Positions 30,501 to 42,800 of a stretch of DNA of 64,000 nt are shown here, piece after piece; the first letter of the stretch is position 1, and every line of letters begins with the position of its first letter. A program made the translations under genes and the position numbers. Source of the DNA: Thamnaconus septentrionalis (lineage: Eukaryota; Chordata; Actinopteri; Tetraodontiformes; Monacanthidae); contig CM020511.1 of assembly GCA_009823395.1 (NCBI GenBank), positions 9,177,001-9,241,000 of the forward strand, read 5' to 3'. Under the pieces are notes generated by a model. It was given only the letters and a program-made list of their open reading frames with translations. It did not search any database and was not told the origin of the DNA.

Positions 30501-32550
30501 AAAGCAAAAGAAAAGAAAAAATAACTACCATGTCAAAGCTACCAAAAGTTTTAACTGTTGCTCTGAGCAATTAGGCTAAATCGGGCACACGGCTGCCTGA
30601 AAACATCTGAGCACACAGACGCTATGATACGCCAGCTGACTGCTCCTTAAAGGGAAAGGCACACTGATTTGTGTTTGTTTATTTTTAGGTCATTTTTTTC
30701 CCTTTTCATAAAAGGTAATCTATCACAAATGTGACCGTGATTAGCCAAAGTCAAAATACAAATGTATATACAAGTGCAAAGTGTGCATTGAATCATAACG
30801 TGCACATAGCGTGGTGTCTAAAGTTCTATATCTAAGCTTCAGTAGGAGTGGATTTAATTAAAATAACACTGTGCATATATGTGTGTATATATATACACAC
30901 ACACACATATAATAACAATGGGAAATGTGTCTAAATTCAAAGACACACAAAAGCATTCAAAGCATGGCTATTGCATCTGAAGCTACAAAAACTCAAGTTA
31001 ATCGCATATTCAAACACTGACTGCTGCATTAGATAGGATTGTCTTATAATATGATGTCATAAAGGGTCAGCCAGCCAAGTCAAAAGTAATAATACATATC
31101 TGTGGTAATTGCTCACATGCAGATGTGTCAATGCCAGTAACCTCAGAGTGTTTTACAAATGCGAAATCCCAGCATGTCAGGGTAGAAGCTATGATGAATA
31201 TTCCTTTTAAAAAAAGACGAGGGAAAGTAGATAATGGAGGTAAAAACAAGCGTGGTGAAAAGGTTTTCTCAGGTCACATGATAAAAGAGTTGGAATCAAC
31301 TAAGTAACAAACTGATCAGTCATTATCCAATGTTCAAAATCAAAGACAAAAAATAACTAATACTGGACAAGTTCCAGTACCTTGCACCCACCACCTCACG
31401 GCCCCCACATGATGGAGTCAGGCAGAGTTAAAACCCGACCACATCAGTAAGTTGAACTAAAAATGTAAATGTATGTTTTGCGGATGCTGTATCTTGAGTT
31501 CGGTCAAAATAACAATAGCATGAAATTGCTTTCACAATATGAATGTCTTCAGTTAATAACACATGTCACGTTGAAAGGTTTATCTTTATTAAAGTTAAAA
31601 TGATATGTACTTTTAGTTAGTAAGTATGAGTTACACAGTCAGTATATGAAATTTAAAAATACAAATTTTGAATTACATTATACTGGACATGAAATATAGA
31701 TCACAATACTATAGAATTTTTAAAGCTACCTAAAAATTAAATGGTACATGGTTTAATTGTTTTCACTCTAGTTGTATGTACCACTGTTGTAGTTCTGTTA
31801 TGCTTGTGAAGTTAGCTAGTTACCATAAACGCTTCAACAATATTCGTTGCACAAGAGTAAGCATAATACACTAATAGCCTAAGGATTTTTCTCTTTTAAA
31901 ATTGTATATTTTTTTACTTACAATGATAACAATTCAAAGACATCAGTGATTTGAAGGAATTATGAAAGAAGAGGTGCATGTAATAGTTCATTAATTGCTT
32001 TTGAAACTATTCACAGCATTATTGAGAATAATTAATGTAAACATCATTTACATTAAATGATAGAATCAAGTGTGTGCTTAAACATTTTACAACAGTTGTT
32101 ATTCTGCGCTGTCTTCTGATATATAGTCATTTAAAAATGTATTTGAATAGTTTTCATTTAAAATATATGTAGATATATTTTGGTTCAGTATGTAAATGAT
32201 TCAATATTATTTACTTCAATCAAAGTTAGTACAACACTATAGCATACTTGCTGAAAACAGGTTAAAAAAAAAAGGCCTGGTGAAATTAGATCAAACCATT
32301 CTTTGTTGGCTGCTTTCATACTCTGTAAAATGATTTGCAAAACCCCCAAAAATGTGCAATGGCTGCCGAAGTGTAAATATATAAATAAGCAACAGCAATT
32401 ACCCACATGTAGCTCACCACTGACAAGCTTTCGCTCTGTTATGTTTAGCTTAACTAGCAACCAGAAGGGAGAAATCACAATTGCAGCGCAAGGAGTCAGG
32501 CAGACTCTCAGACTCACGTGCCTTGCAGCAAAATTCCACCCAGTAACTAT
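30501..32550. other. Intergenic, no gene recognised
   Basis: AT-rich, with a short TATATACACACA stretch near 30880-30910. No conserved ORF. Confidence 0.45.
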
Positions 32551-32554
32551 ACAC

Positions 32555-32652
32555 TGTGCCATGGCAACAGCCCCGCCATTGGTCCCTGGTGCGTTTTCAA
32601 GTGACCAATAAGATGGCCAGTCATGAGTGATGCTTGTTGCTAGGTAAACATG
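32555..32652. promoter_or_regulatory. Cluster of X-box-like and CCAAT motifs
   Basis: Within about 95 bases lie GTGCCATGGCAAC (32557-32569) and GTTGCTAGGTAAAC (32636-32649), both close to the RFX X-box consensus GTNRCC-RGYAAC. Two CCAAT boxes lie between them, ATTGG at 32578-32582 (inverted) and CCAAT at 32606-32610. The grouping is typical of RFX/NF-Y promoters. No adjacent gene was identified. Confidence 0.4.
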
Positions 32653-32834
32653 ATGCAGAGGAACGATTGAAGAGCAGAATTACCATGCTGTTACTGCAGG
32701 GCGCTTTTCAGCGAGGAGTGGAGCAGCGTTTCACATACCTTTGTCACTTGGCGGTGCCAAAGAGACAGAGAGACTAGGACACCGGAATGACGCAGGCAAA
32801 TAAGTCATAACAGATATGCAAGTAATTCTGAAAT

Positions 32835-32835
32835 G

Positions 32836-32868
<33 letters not shown>
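32835..32868. repeat. (AAT)n microsatellite
   Basis: Perfect AAT triplets. Confidence 0.9.
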
Positions 32869-32869
<1 letters not shown>

Positions 32870-35141
32870 TAAAAATAAATTAAAAAACATAAAGTAGTAG
32901 TTAAAACAGCTGTAATTTCTACCAATGCTATGTCTGTGAATGTGTGAGTGTGAATACACACACACACACACATAGTAGGAGTACAATGGTTCGCAAAATC
33001 CACAGTTCGATTTCGCATGCCGGTTTTGAGGTCACAGTTTTTGGATCAGTTGGCAACAGAAATACCATGCATCAGCTAAGATATATTAAGATATATAGCC
33101 CCATAAAAATCCATTTATAGGTAAAAAACCAAAAAACGTAATCATGTAAAAATTGAAATAATGAGGCAGTCTGACATTTGATACAACACTGTCACAATAT
33201 GACACTGCATGAGGGGAGACGTAGCTATTTTCAATGTGCTTTATCATTTAATCTTCTGTTTTTTTTTATTACATAAAATATATTTTTATAAGACACTATT
33301 ATTATAAATTGCTGTGTGTTATTCGTGCAGAAATGAATGCGTGAAACACTGGTTTAACAGATTATGTAGGACTGTCAACATCAGTGTACAAACAGAAGTT
33401 TAATGGAGTATTTGACAATTAAAGTGGTGGCAATAATTGAGTTTAACCGCTAGAGTGTGCAGCTGAGCACAGCATGTAAAACCAAAACAAAGAGGCTTTG
33501 TGTTCATCTCCAGTCTCAAGGAAAAAATGTTGAGTGATGATGAAAACATACAATAAAAAATATTTAGTGAAAGTTTGTGAAATTCGAGTGAACGAGCTGG
33601 AAGTGCTGATACTATCGGAAAACTGTATGTTATATTGGCTATATCCAGTATCTATATATATATAAATAATTTTAAACAAACACTACCATTCATTCGGAGC
33701 GTGATTCATTGCCTATGAATGTGTTTCCTGACAGTATGATGCATATGCCCAACATAGGGTGTTCAAACTCCCACCTGAAAATTTAGAAAGTTTTTTTTCA
33801 AAAGGTTGCCGTTTTATTACTTTCATGCAGTTAACCGGTGAGTTGGCCACTAGCATGCAACAGCGGTCGCTACTGCAATGTGGGCCATGTGAGTCATTAG
33901 TATCCAAAAGTTGTGATCCATTTGTTTTACAGTCATCTAATGCGTTAAAGCGCTAACATTGGCAGCATTAGTACAATTCTAAACGCAAGAACAGCAACTC
34001 ATAGTGCACATTTAAACCTATTGGCCGGTTTTGGCCATTTATCGATGATTTTTGCCTTTTCCTGGTCTTCTTTTGTGAAGATTCTCTATGTCTTAGGACT
34101 AGCTGGGCTATCAGACCATATGTTTGTTTCAGTGATCTTGGGTGAATGTATCAAACGTTGACCGTTAGCCCAAAAGAAAACAGAATCCAACATTTCACCG
34201 GACAAAACTTAAGTGAAACAAAGAATTTGAAGTTTTTTTTTTGACTCTCTAGAATTGTTTTCCAAGTCTTATTTACCATTGTGTAACAAATAAATACTCA
34301 ATGAAAATGTTTTACACTGTTATAATTATACTAGAAAAAATGTGGTTGCCTTCTACACCTTCCAGAATGATCTGTTGAGCTTCTTACACTGAATAATTGG
34401 ATTTTCATTAACACTGTTGCCATTTTTTGAACAAATACTAATTTTCTCAACCCCAAAAAACCCTAGAAAGTTCAATCATTTTATTTACAGTCTCCACTGC
34501 TACAACTTTCTTTCTTATATGGAATTTCGTTAGTCGACCAACTCTGACCAGTGTACCTAGAGACATTTAGCACAGACCTCTGAAGACTTATTGTGAAACA
34601 TCCTGAAAAAATATGCACTTTGCAGCTGGATTAAAAAATATCTGAAAGGGCTAGAAAAACTTTGTAATGGTGTGATTGAGCTTTTTGAAATTAGTCTCTT
34701 AGACTCGCAGATAATATCAGTAAGAGCGTCATAAGCGATTTGGTGGTGCAAAAACGTGGAGAAAAGATAAGAAAAAAATTCAAATAAATAATAGAATCAA
34801 ATTACCGAATATAATAAATCTTATAAAATATAATATAAATATTGTTAATCTTTATTATTAAATATAATCTATAATAATATATTATATGATTGCCTGCCAG
34901 TCAAAAATTTTGTTCTTAGCGTTTTGTGTGTGTGTGTGTCTGTGTGTGAGATAAACCAATGTAACAATTATTGAATAGCATATAACAGTAAGAGAAAGAC
35001 TTTGTAAAAGTTGGTGGATTTATTTTTCTTTTTTCTTACATATTTTGTAACATATTCATTTTGGCTTGTGAAGGGGGCCCCTGGTCAGAAGCAAATGCTG
35101 TTTGGGGTGGAGGGCAGGCATGGCGTGTAAAAACTTCCCTG
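32869..35141. other. Intergenic, no gene recognised
   Basis: AT-rich sequence with no conserved ORF or RNA gene. A short TG run lies at 34926-34947. Confidence 0.45.
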
Positions 35142-35252
35142 GTCTAGATCTGAATATCTGAACTGGTGGGTCGAGACACAAAAGTGAGTTGTGGAGCTTT
35201 TTTGATTGGGTCGCAGCTTAGTGGGCAGTGTCCCTCATGCCCTCCACCACCC

Positions 35253-35286
<34 letters not shown>

Positions 35287-35455
35287 GACATTTTTTTTGC
35301 AGCACAGACAATAATTTCAATAATTTATCTATTACACATTATAGAAAGTGGGCTAGCATTTTTATTTTTGTGGAATAAATTTGGGTCACGGCTTCATGAT
35401 AAGGAAAAAAATGTGGTTCTAGAGACTCCACCAGTGGGGAACCACTAGTCTAGAT
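35142..35455. mobile_element. Non-autonomous hAT-like element, third copy, with 8-bp target duplication
   Basis: Identical octamers GTCTAGAT at 35142-35149 and 35448-35455 flank the element at 35150-35447. Its right end GGGGAACCACTA matches the family terminus, and its interior shares TTTTTTGATTGGGTCGC and GTGGAATAAATTTGGGTCACGGC with the copies at 18127 and 21052. A poly-T run at 35256-35281 sits inside. Confidence 0.8.
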
Positions 35456-36099
35456 CACACTAAAAGTGCAGTGCCGTCCTCCACAGGTTACCAAAAGTAT
35501 TGCTTGCTCCATGCTTCCGATCGTTCCGTTGCCAAACAACTTCAAGCGCTGATAAACATCTTTAAGCGAGGGTATAAAATTCCATCCAGAACAACCATAA
35601 CTACTTGCATAGAAATATGCAATATAAGGAAGAAGGCCGAGTTAAAAATGAAGAGTGCAATTTATTTATTTATTTTTCTTTTCAAAATATTCTATTGTTT
35701 TTAATAAAAAAATATTTTATTATGCTTTTAAAAACAGTACACTAATTTATTTTTATGTTAGAGTAGCCAACATATTTTATTCCGCTCTTCAGGAATACTT
35801 TGCTATGCCACTGCTATTACAGTTTCATTTTGTCACAGATAAAAGAATGCCCTATTTATTTCCACATTAAGTTGCCTACACAAAATTAACATTACCTATT
35901 CAAAATAAATTTTGTTATGCTACCAAAAAATATATATTCTATACCCAAGACTGTGTTCCAAATGGAGTAAGAAATCTTTTAGAAGAATATGACATGCCTT
36001 TTTCTGGACGTTACAAGGAAATACTTTTGTGTTTAGATAGAACCTGTTGATTTGTGGTGAAAATTTAGCAAGACACTGAATCCTACATTGCTCCTAATG

Positions 36100-36243
36100 G
36101 CTCTGGTAGTGGCTTACATGGTAGCAGCTGCACCATAGGACTGAATGTGTGCATGAGTGGGTGAATGAGAGGCCGTTGTAAAGCACTTTGGGCACCATTA
36201 AGGTGGAGAAATGCACTATATAATTGTAGTACATTTACCATTC
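36100..36243 (+). mobile_element. SINE/LINE 3'-domain repeat
   Basis: Contains GTGGGTGAATGAGAGGCC, TTGTAAAGCACTTTGGG and AAATGCACTATATAATTG, ending GTACATTTACCATT. This is the conserved 3' end of a common teleost SINE/L2-type family. Confidence 0.65.
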
Positions 36244-36669
36244 AGAAGAAAGAGACAACAATACGATATGACATCATTAAAACCAAAATCAAAACAGCAG
36301 AAGTAAAATAAAAATACTGCGACAAAGAAGAGTAAGAATTTGAAAAAAATAAGAAAAAAGATTAAAGTCGATAGTAGAGAAAGTAGAGGTTCATAATAGA
36401 GGTTCGTAATAATGGCACACCATCGAGCACCTGCATGAGAACCTGTCTGAAACTGCGTATCTACAACACAACAGTAGTCCTCCATTGAGAAAACAATTGT
36501 TTTTTCCCTTTGCATTTGGATCTTGTGGCATATTATATTATATAACAAGTTACCGCATGTTTTTTTTAAAATAAGAATATGGACCTTTTCTCAGGTTTCC
36601 CCCCAGTGCATTACAGGGTGTATGCAACTTGCCAAGATTTCTGAAGCATTGCGTTTGTCATGCAATGAA

Positions 36670-37062
36670 GACATCCAGTGTGCGAAATACCCGTCAATAT
36701 TAGGGGGTGGAGATTAAAGTTCTAGTGATTGTCACATCCCGAAGGATGCGAAATTTGTCCTCCGCATTTGACCCATCCCCTGAGGGAGCGGTGGGCAGCT
36801 GCAGTGCTGCGCCCGGGAATCATTGGGTGATCTAACCCCCTAATTCCAACCCCGAATACCGAGTACCATTTTTACAGTCTTTGGTATGACTCGGCCGGGG
36901 ATGGAACCCACAACCTACCAGTCACAGGGCGGACACTCTACCACTAGACCACTGAGCTGGTCCCCTGAATATTGACAAGTATTGGAATATGTGAATAAAA
37001 TGTGAATAATTCAGGGGTTTGGGGGGGATGCACCCCACCCCCAGTATTTCGCACACTAAACG
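36670..37062. mobile_element. Dispersed repeat with inverted AGTGTGCGAAATAC ends, interrupted by the SINE
   Basis: AGTGTGCGAAATAC at about 36677 and its complement GTATTTCGCACACT at about 37047 form inverted ends. Inside them GTCAATATTAGGGGG and CCCCTGAATATTGAC are also inverted. Related ends occur at about 21613, 26207 and 47825 (with AAAATAC). No coding capacity is seen. It could be an uncharacterised MITE family. Confidence 0.45.
36716..36964 (-). mobile_element. tRNA-derived SINE (V-SINE/HAmo-like), near full length
   Basis: On the minus strand it starts GGGGACCAGCTCAGTGG. An A-box-like TCTAGTGGTAGAGTGTCCG follows, then a B-box-like GTTCCATCCCC about 50 bases on. The central domain follows with CCCGGGCGCAGCACTGC, CTGCCCACCGCTCCCTCAGG, GATGGGTCAAATGCGGAGGA and CAAATTTCGCATCC, and it ends GTGACAATCACTAGAACTTT. 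This order matches fish V-SINE/HAmo SINEs. It sits inside a copy of the TATTTCGCACACT dispersed family, whose inverted ends lie at about 36677 and 37047. Confidence 0.8.
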
Positions 37063-38119
37063 CATCTTATGGTCAACATGTGAATGTACATAATTTAATC
37101 CTACACTTCCACCGCAAAATTAGTACCTACTTTGTAAGCGGGCTGTATCTCAGACAGCAGCGTGACTCACTAGTGGACCCGTTTACACGCAGTCAGAAAC
37201 CCAAAAACTCAGAGTAATCGGACCTAATGTGTTTCCATCCATCGCCCTGACAGAACACTCACACTTGCCCATGCGTGTGTATAATAATCATATACAAGAA
37301 ACAAGACGGTTGACCAGATTTACCAAGGTTTAGCTAATTTGTTTTACATCAATAGTCCTACATCATTTCCAAAACAACTGGTCCTGTCTGGTGCAATGGT
37401 CCAATGGCTGCAAATTTAGCCTTAGCTGTGCTAATGGCGAAGCTAACAGACCTTCAAAATCATTTTAGCAAGAAATCAATGCATTTACTCCAGTAGGGGC
37501 TCTTCTGCAACTTTCCTCCGCTGTATGCTGTTTGTTTATGTCCTATGCTCACTGGCAAAACATTTTTTTGTTCTTTTAAATAACTGTTGCCCACCAATAA
37601 ACTGAATGCAGAATGCACATAAGTACAATGGAGGATATTCAACCCTTCATTTGTTTCAACTTGCTCATGTGCAGGGGATATAAACATGGTTGGAGCTGCG
37701 TTTACACGGTCCCACTAGTCTAACGAAAGCGATTCTCTGGACCAATCAGCTTGTTGTAGTGGATGTAGCTCCACCCTTTGGGTACTGTATGGTCAACTTG
37801 GAAGGGAAGGCTTATCAAAAATGTAAAGGTATGTATGACTCAAAGGGCACATCTGTGGTGGAAAAACAGCAAATACCACCATGTACTGAGCCAAACCACC
37901 CTGTCCCATAGGGCTCAGTGGAAACATGTTAGACTCCTGAATAAAGACAACTTGCAACATTATTCTTATCACCAGAAGCGATACAAACTATTGCCAAAAA
38001 CAGAACGTTTCTCAGTCAGTTATCCCAGCACTAAAACTGAGAAAGCAGTGCAACTAAGTGGATATTATATGACATTAAAAGAATAGACAGGATAATAACT
38101 TTGTCATACCAATAGGAAA
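37063..38119. other. Intergenic, no gene recognised
   Basis: No conserved ORF or RNA gene. Confidence 0.45.
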
Positions 38120-39110
38120 ATGTGCTTTTCTAAGTATCTTTAGGCTAGCAGAGAAGGCCTTGCTGGCCCTGACGGCCCACCACAGGTACTGGGGAGCTCC
38201 TCCGAAATTTGGACCATGGCGTCACTGAGCGCCTGGACAGTCTGGGGAGCAACTTGGCAGTGCCAGAAACATAATGTCCCAGAAGTGTCCTTATTGGGTT
38301 TAGGTCAGGTGAACGTATGGGCCAGTCAATGGTATCAATTCAAGGATTTCATTCTGATACCTTATAGATGTTAGGATGTCATTACGTAAAACTGTAGAGG
38401 TCTGTGCATCCTTCCAGGGATAGGCCTCCCCAGAACATTACTGACACGCCACCAAAGCAGTTATGTTGAATGATATTGCAGTCAGCACAACATCCTCCAA
38501 GGCATCTTCAGACCCTTTCACATTTGTCCCATGTGCTTGGGTTGAACCTGCTCTCATTGGTGAAGAGCAGAGGGCATTAGCGGCGCACTTGGGAATTCTG
38601 GTGGTCCATGGCAAATGCCAATTGAGTTCTACGGTGCTCAGCGGTGAGAACAGGCCCCACAACAGGAAGTCAGGCCCTTAAGGTCACCTTTGTGGAGTCT
38701 GCTTCTGTTTGGTCACAAACATTTTCACCAATGGTCCGTTGGAGGATATTTTGTAGGGCCCCGGCAGTGCTCATCCTGTTCCTCCCTGCACAAAAGAGCA
38801 AGTACCAATCCTGCTATTGGTTTAAGGATCTTGTCTCCTGGAATCTCTGCCATGCTTTTGAGACTGTGCTGAAAGAGAGCAAATATTGCAATGGCACGTA
38901 TTGATGTGCCATCCTGGAGGAGTTGGACAACTTTTGCAACCTCTGTAGCATCCAGGTAACGCCCAATGCCATCAATAGAGGTGTTGTACCAAGCCAAATG
39001 AAAGACTTTGTGTTTTGGTGGCCATCTCATTGTTGCCCCTCTAATGCATCAGTTATTTCATTCAAGGCAGCTGACACTGATTAAAAACACCCTGTACTAC
39101 TTAACTGATC
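38120..39110 (-). pseudogene. Tc1-like transposase pseudogene
   Basis: From an ATG at about 39030 the minus strand reads MRWPPKHKVFHLAW, then LDATEVAKVVQLLQDGTSIRA, the N-terminal helix-turn-helix start of Tc1/IS630 transposases. Further on in shifted frames come GPVLTAEHR, LAFAMDHQN, LLFTNESRF (one expected DDE acidic position replaced in this copy), SVMFWGG, and near 38170-38260 RASKAFSAS and APQYLW remnants. Several stops and frameshifts break it, so the element is inactive. Clear terminal inverted repeats were not located. Confidence 0.8.
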
Positions 39111-40401
39111 ATATCAATATCCGAGAAGTTTAGCAGAAAGGGTGCTGTACTCTGACAATGTTTCTCTATTGTTTTTAGTAGTATTAATGTTGTATGTATA
39201 ATTGTGGTTGACAGTGGAACTATAAGCAATGAACCCATTCATTTACTGGGACATTTAATGACAATATTCCAAATAGCTTTATAATCATCATTCAGCAGGT
39301 ATTCGAATGAACCATACTCACAATGGTCACTTCGCTGACAGCTTTCCTCATGATAAAGGAGTTTAACAGCCATGGACTCCTTCATGTTGGCAGTCCACTG
39401 GATTATAAAACCAACCACAGCCAAAAACAATGGCAACATAATAAGACAATGTGATTAGTAGAAAAGGATAAGATCTCGATTTCATGAAATATGACCCACA
39501 ATAACAAAAACAATCATGACACAGCAATTCTGTGATTACCGATAAGGCTGTGGACTCATTTTGGCAAAAGCAACTGGTATATTTACTTTCTGCAAACTAC
39601 AGTTTGCCATTCCTTCTATTCCTTGTTCTACCATCAAGTACTTCTTATCTGGATAGTTAACATCCCTGTCAATGTTCCTCATTCATGTGTCAAGCACCCT
39701 AATGAGGTTCCACAAAGTGACGAGGCCGGGAGCAGCCCTCTTTGACCCAAAAATAGAGACACACTAACAACAGGTGGAGAGGCCATATGCAACAACTCCC
39801 TCTTTTAGATTAGAGAGAGAAACTGACAGATAAAACTCACAAACTGCTGCCAGACAAACAATTCCTTCGTCTGTAAACAAAAACACAAAGCTTAGTGTTC
39901 TGAATGATACAGACATCACTCTTACTGTAGTAGAAACAGGAATCCCTCCTGCAAAACAATACAGGGCAACCTACACAACTGACGTCTTCTGACTAAGCTG
40001 CAAAAGATCAACATCAACAAAGATTTTTTCTTTGAAGTTTATAAATCAGTTTTTTGCTTTCCATGGCACATCACAATCTACAATAAAGAGTTCCTACGTC
40101 TAGTTTTTACAAGTGTATTCGTCATGACAGAGTTGAACATGAAATTAATTTAGAGTAGGTGCGTAAATTATCAAAATTAAGTATTATTGGAAGTACTAAA
40201 GGGCCACAGATTCAAATTTTGCTATGGGCTCCATGGAAGCTTGGGCCAGCCCTGAAAGTGGTCACTGAAGACGTATGTTATGGACACCTACGTCTTGTTT
40301 CACATTATTGTCATCCTGTAAGAAATGTAACAAATTTGATTAGCAATGTTGCACGATTAATATGTCACTCAGGCAGCAGTGTGGAACATGCAGAGCGCTC
40401 T
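39111..40401. other. Intergenic, no gene recognised
   Basis: A minus-strand frame at 39239-39439 has a hydrophobic start and a mixed C-terminus but no known motif. Confidence 0.4.
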
Positions 40402-40640
40402 CTATGGGCGTGTTTCCACTAGCACTACTCGGCTCAGGTCGACTTGTGGGCGTTTCCACTATGTACTGTTCCCAACCGTTACCATTTTGGTCCCTGCTCA
40501 GCTGGTGTTCCAAGCGAGTTGAGAAGAGAACAAATTGTGACGTCAACAGAGAGCAGAGCACTGATTGGACAAGGTTTTTGAAGAAATGTGAGTGCGAGTC
40601 CTTCTGACTCGGATGTGGGAAAATCTGATTTGGGGAAATC
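40402..40640. mobile_element. Possible MITE fragment (GTGTTTCCACTAGCAC end)
   Basis: GGGCGTGTTTCCACTAGCAC followed by CTCGGCTCAGGTCGACTTG and a second GGGCGTTTCCACTA resembles a common fish MITE end with repeated CGGCTCGACTC words. The opposite end was not found. Confidence 0.4.
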
Positions 40641-42800
40641 CTATTGTTGGTGGCAAAATAAATGTTGCCACAATAAAAGGAAGAGTTTAAGGACGGCATG
40701 ATTAAAGTATATGTAGTTGTTCGTTCAAACGTAAAAAACAAGCATTTTCAAATGCATATCCACGCAGAGATCCCGTTTCTGAACAGACAAGTGAACTGGC
40801 CACCAATCTGCAAAAAGCGCACACTGCCCTGTTGCCCATCTTGATATGTGTTATGGCGTCTGAACTATAAGTCACAAGTACTTTTGTGAATTAAAGCAAT
40901 GCATGTCAACCACAGGGAAATACATACTTGAAGTGTCTAACTGTGTGAATGAAATAAAGTTGCCATAGGACAAACTAGTGGGACTGACGATTGATGAGGC
41001 AGCAGCAATGTGAGGTGAAAAGAGCAGATTAGTGAGGCAGGAATCTGGAAAAGATGCGGCAGGACAATTGCACAGTGACAAACTGCCACTGCATTCTACA
41101 CCAAGGAATACTGTGTAGTAAAGCACCAAATCCAGAAAATTTGATGAGCACTGTGACACAGGCAGTTAACCCATCTAAGGTTTAAATCACCTAATCATCA
41201 TCTAATTTTGAACTTTTCAGAAATTTGTTTGCAGTTGACATGGAGAGGGGCAGCAATGAATGCTTTGCTGAAGCTGTTGGATCTCCAATGTAATAAACAC
41301 TTAGGCCGATGAATGACTCTAGGTTGCTGCACAGTTCCCACATTTGATGTCACAACTTTGCCTACTCTGCTTGAATGGTCGGCATGTTTGACAGCACATC
41401 CCAGTATGTGAGCAACAGTTGGATTATAGATGGACATAACATCAAACAGGAACGATCTCACAGATGCCCACCTCAACACAATCTTGAGAATTTCCACAGT
41501 TTTAGAACCTAACTCCCAAGTATAGACAAAATGGTTGTTAAAAATGGAAGCCAGACATCTGAATTGGGCTTATGTGCATTAGACCAAATTTTATTTAAAC
41601 TTTGTGACCACATCTCCGTTTTCCAGTAGTTGGAGTTGCAACACCTCAACCTTCCAAGTTTGTTTTGGGGCAACTTACTGCCTCCTGTGTTGGCTACTTA
41701 AGCGGGTATGGAAAATGGATGGATAGAATTTGCAAAGGTTTTGAACAGTTAATTATTATAACAAAAAAAAAAACAGAAACTGTTAGGGAAAACATACTTC
41801 GAATTGAGTTAAGCACTAGCTCACAGATATGAATATCTCTATAAGCCATTTTACAAATTTGGGGGAAAAAAACTGATACAAACAAAAAAAGAAGTTTAGG
41901 CTAAGAAAGTGATACCATCACGTATGGGTATGAATTACCTGACTTTAAATAGGTCACATAGTTCAACTCTGATGTAAACTTTAAGTTGCCATCAGTGTTG
42001 TGTTGACTTCAAAATGTATTCAGTTTTATAAATGATTTTTCTTACTCAATACTTACTACTACAAGGACTTTTGTGTAAAAAAACAACAACAAATTATATG
42101 TATAAAAAAAGCAGCAAACAGGCTATAAATTTGTGAACACTACTTTAAACACCATTTGTAATCGTAGATGTATTTCAAGCCATTTTATCCATTTACAAAG
42201 TTGACAGCAAAATGTAAACAAATCTCAGAAATCTAGGGTAATTGTGACAGTCTGAATTAGCAATGTTGAAAGAGTACATCCTCCTGTTTAACACAGGTGC
42301 TTCACAACTTATTCCAAGTGGCCATCTAATTAAGTGGTGGGTTAAACTGAAACAGAATGTGATTAACAGCTATCAGTACCCTAGCAGGTACTCTCCCCAA
42401 GATGAATGTGTTCACTGTAAATGGTGCAACTGACACTTAGCATACCGACTGAACAAGCAAGGGTCTACGAACGTCATGCCACTGGCATCAGATTTTCCAT
42501 GATAAATAACCAAACCTCACTCCAATCCTTCTAAATAAACAGTAGGATATATATATATATATATATATAAAAAAAAAAAAAAAAAAAGCTAACTGCCAGC
42601 ATATGCATTTAATCCAGCGGAGTAAAGGGGCATTTTTGTTTCTTTCATTTTTTTTTTTTAAATTAATAACGTGGCCTAAAAAAAAATCCCACTTATGATA
42701 CCATCATCATGCTGAGCCAAGATAATCACGATGTTTTTGAGGAAAGATCCCATGAAATGTATGAAAGCACCTTGAAAACAGCAACAATTTCAGGCCAAGC
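40641..42800. other. Intergenic, no gene recognised
   Basis: Minus-strand frames at 40872-41159 and 41198-41497 are about 95-99 codons each, with no recognised domain. A truncated SINE tail lies at about 41690-41728, and an (AT)n/poly-A run at 42548-42587. Confidence 0.4.

Noticed and set aside
36870..36964. Possible tRNA gene
   Set aside because: It has A- and B-box-like elements but is followed by the conserved SINE body and does not fold as a clean tRNA, so it is the head of a SINE.
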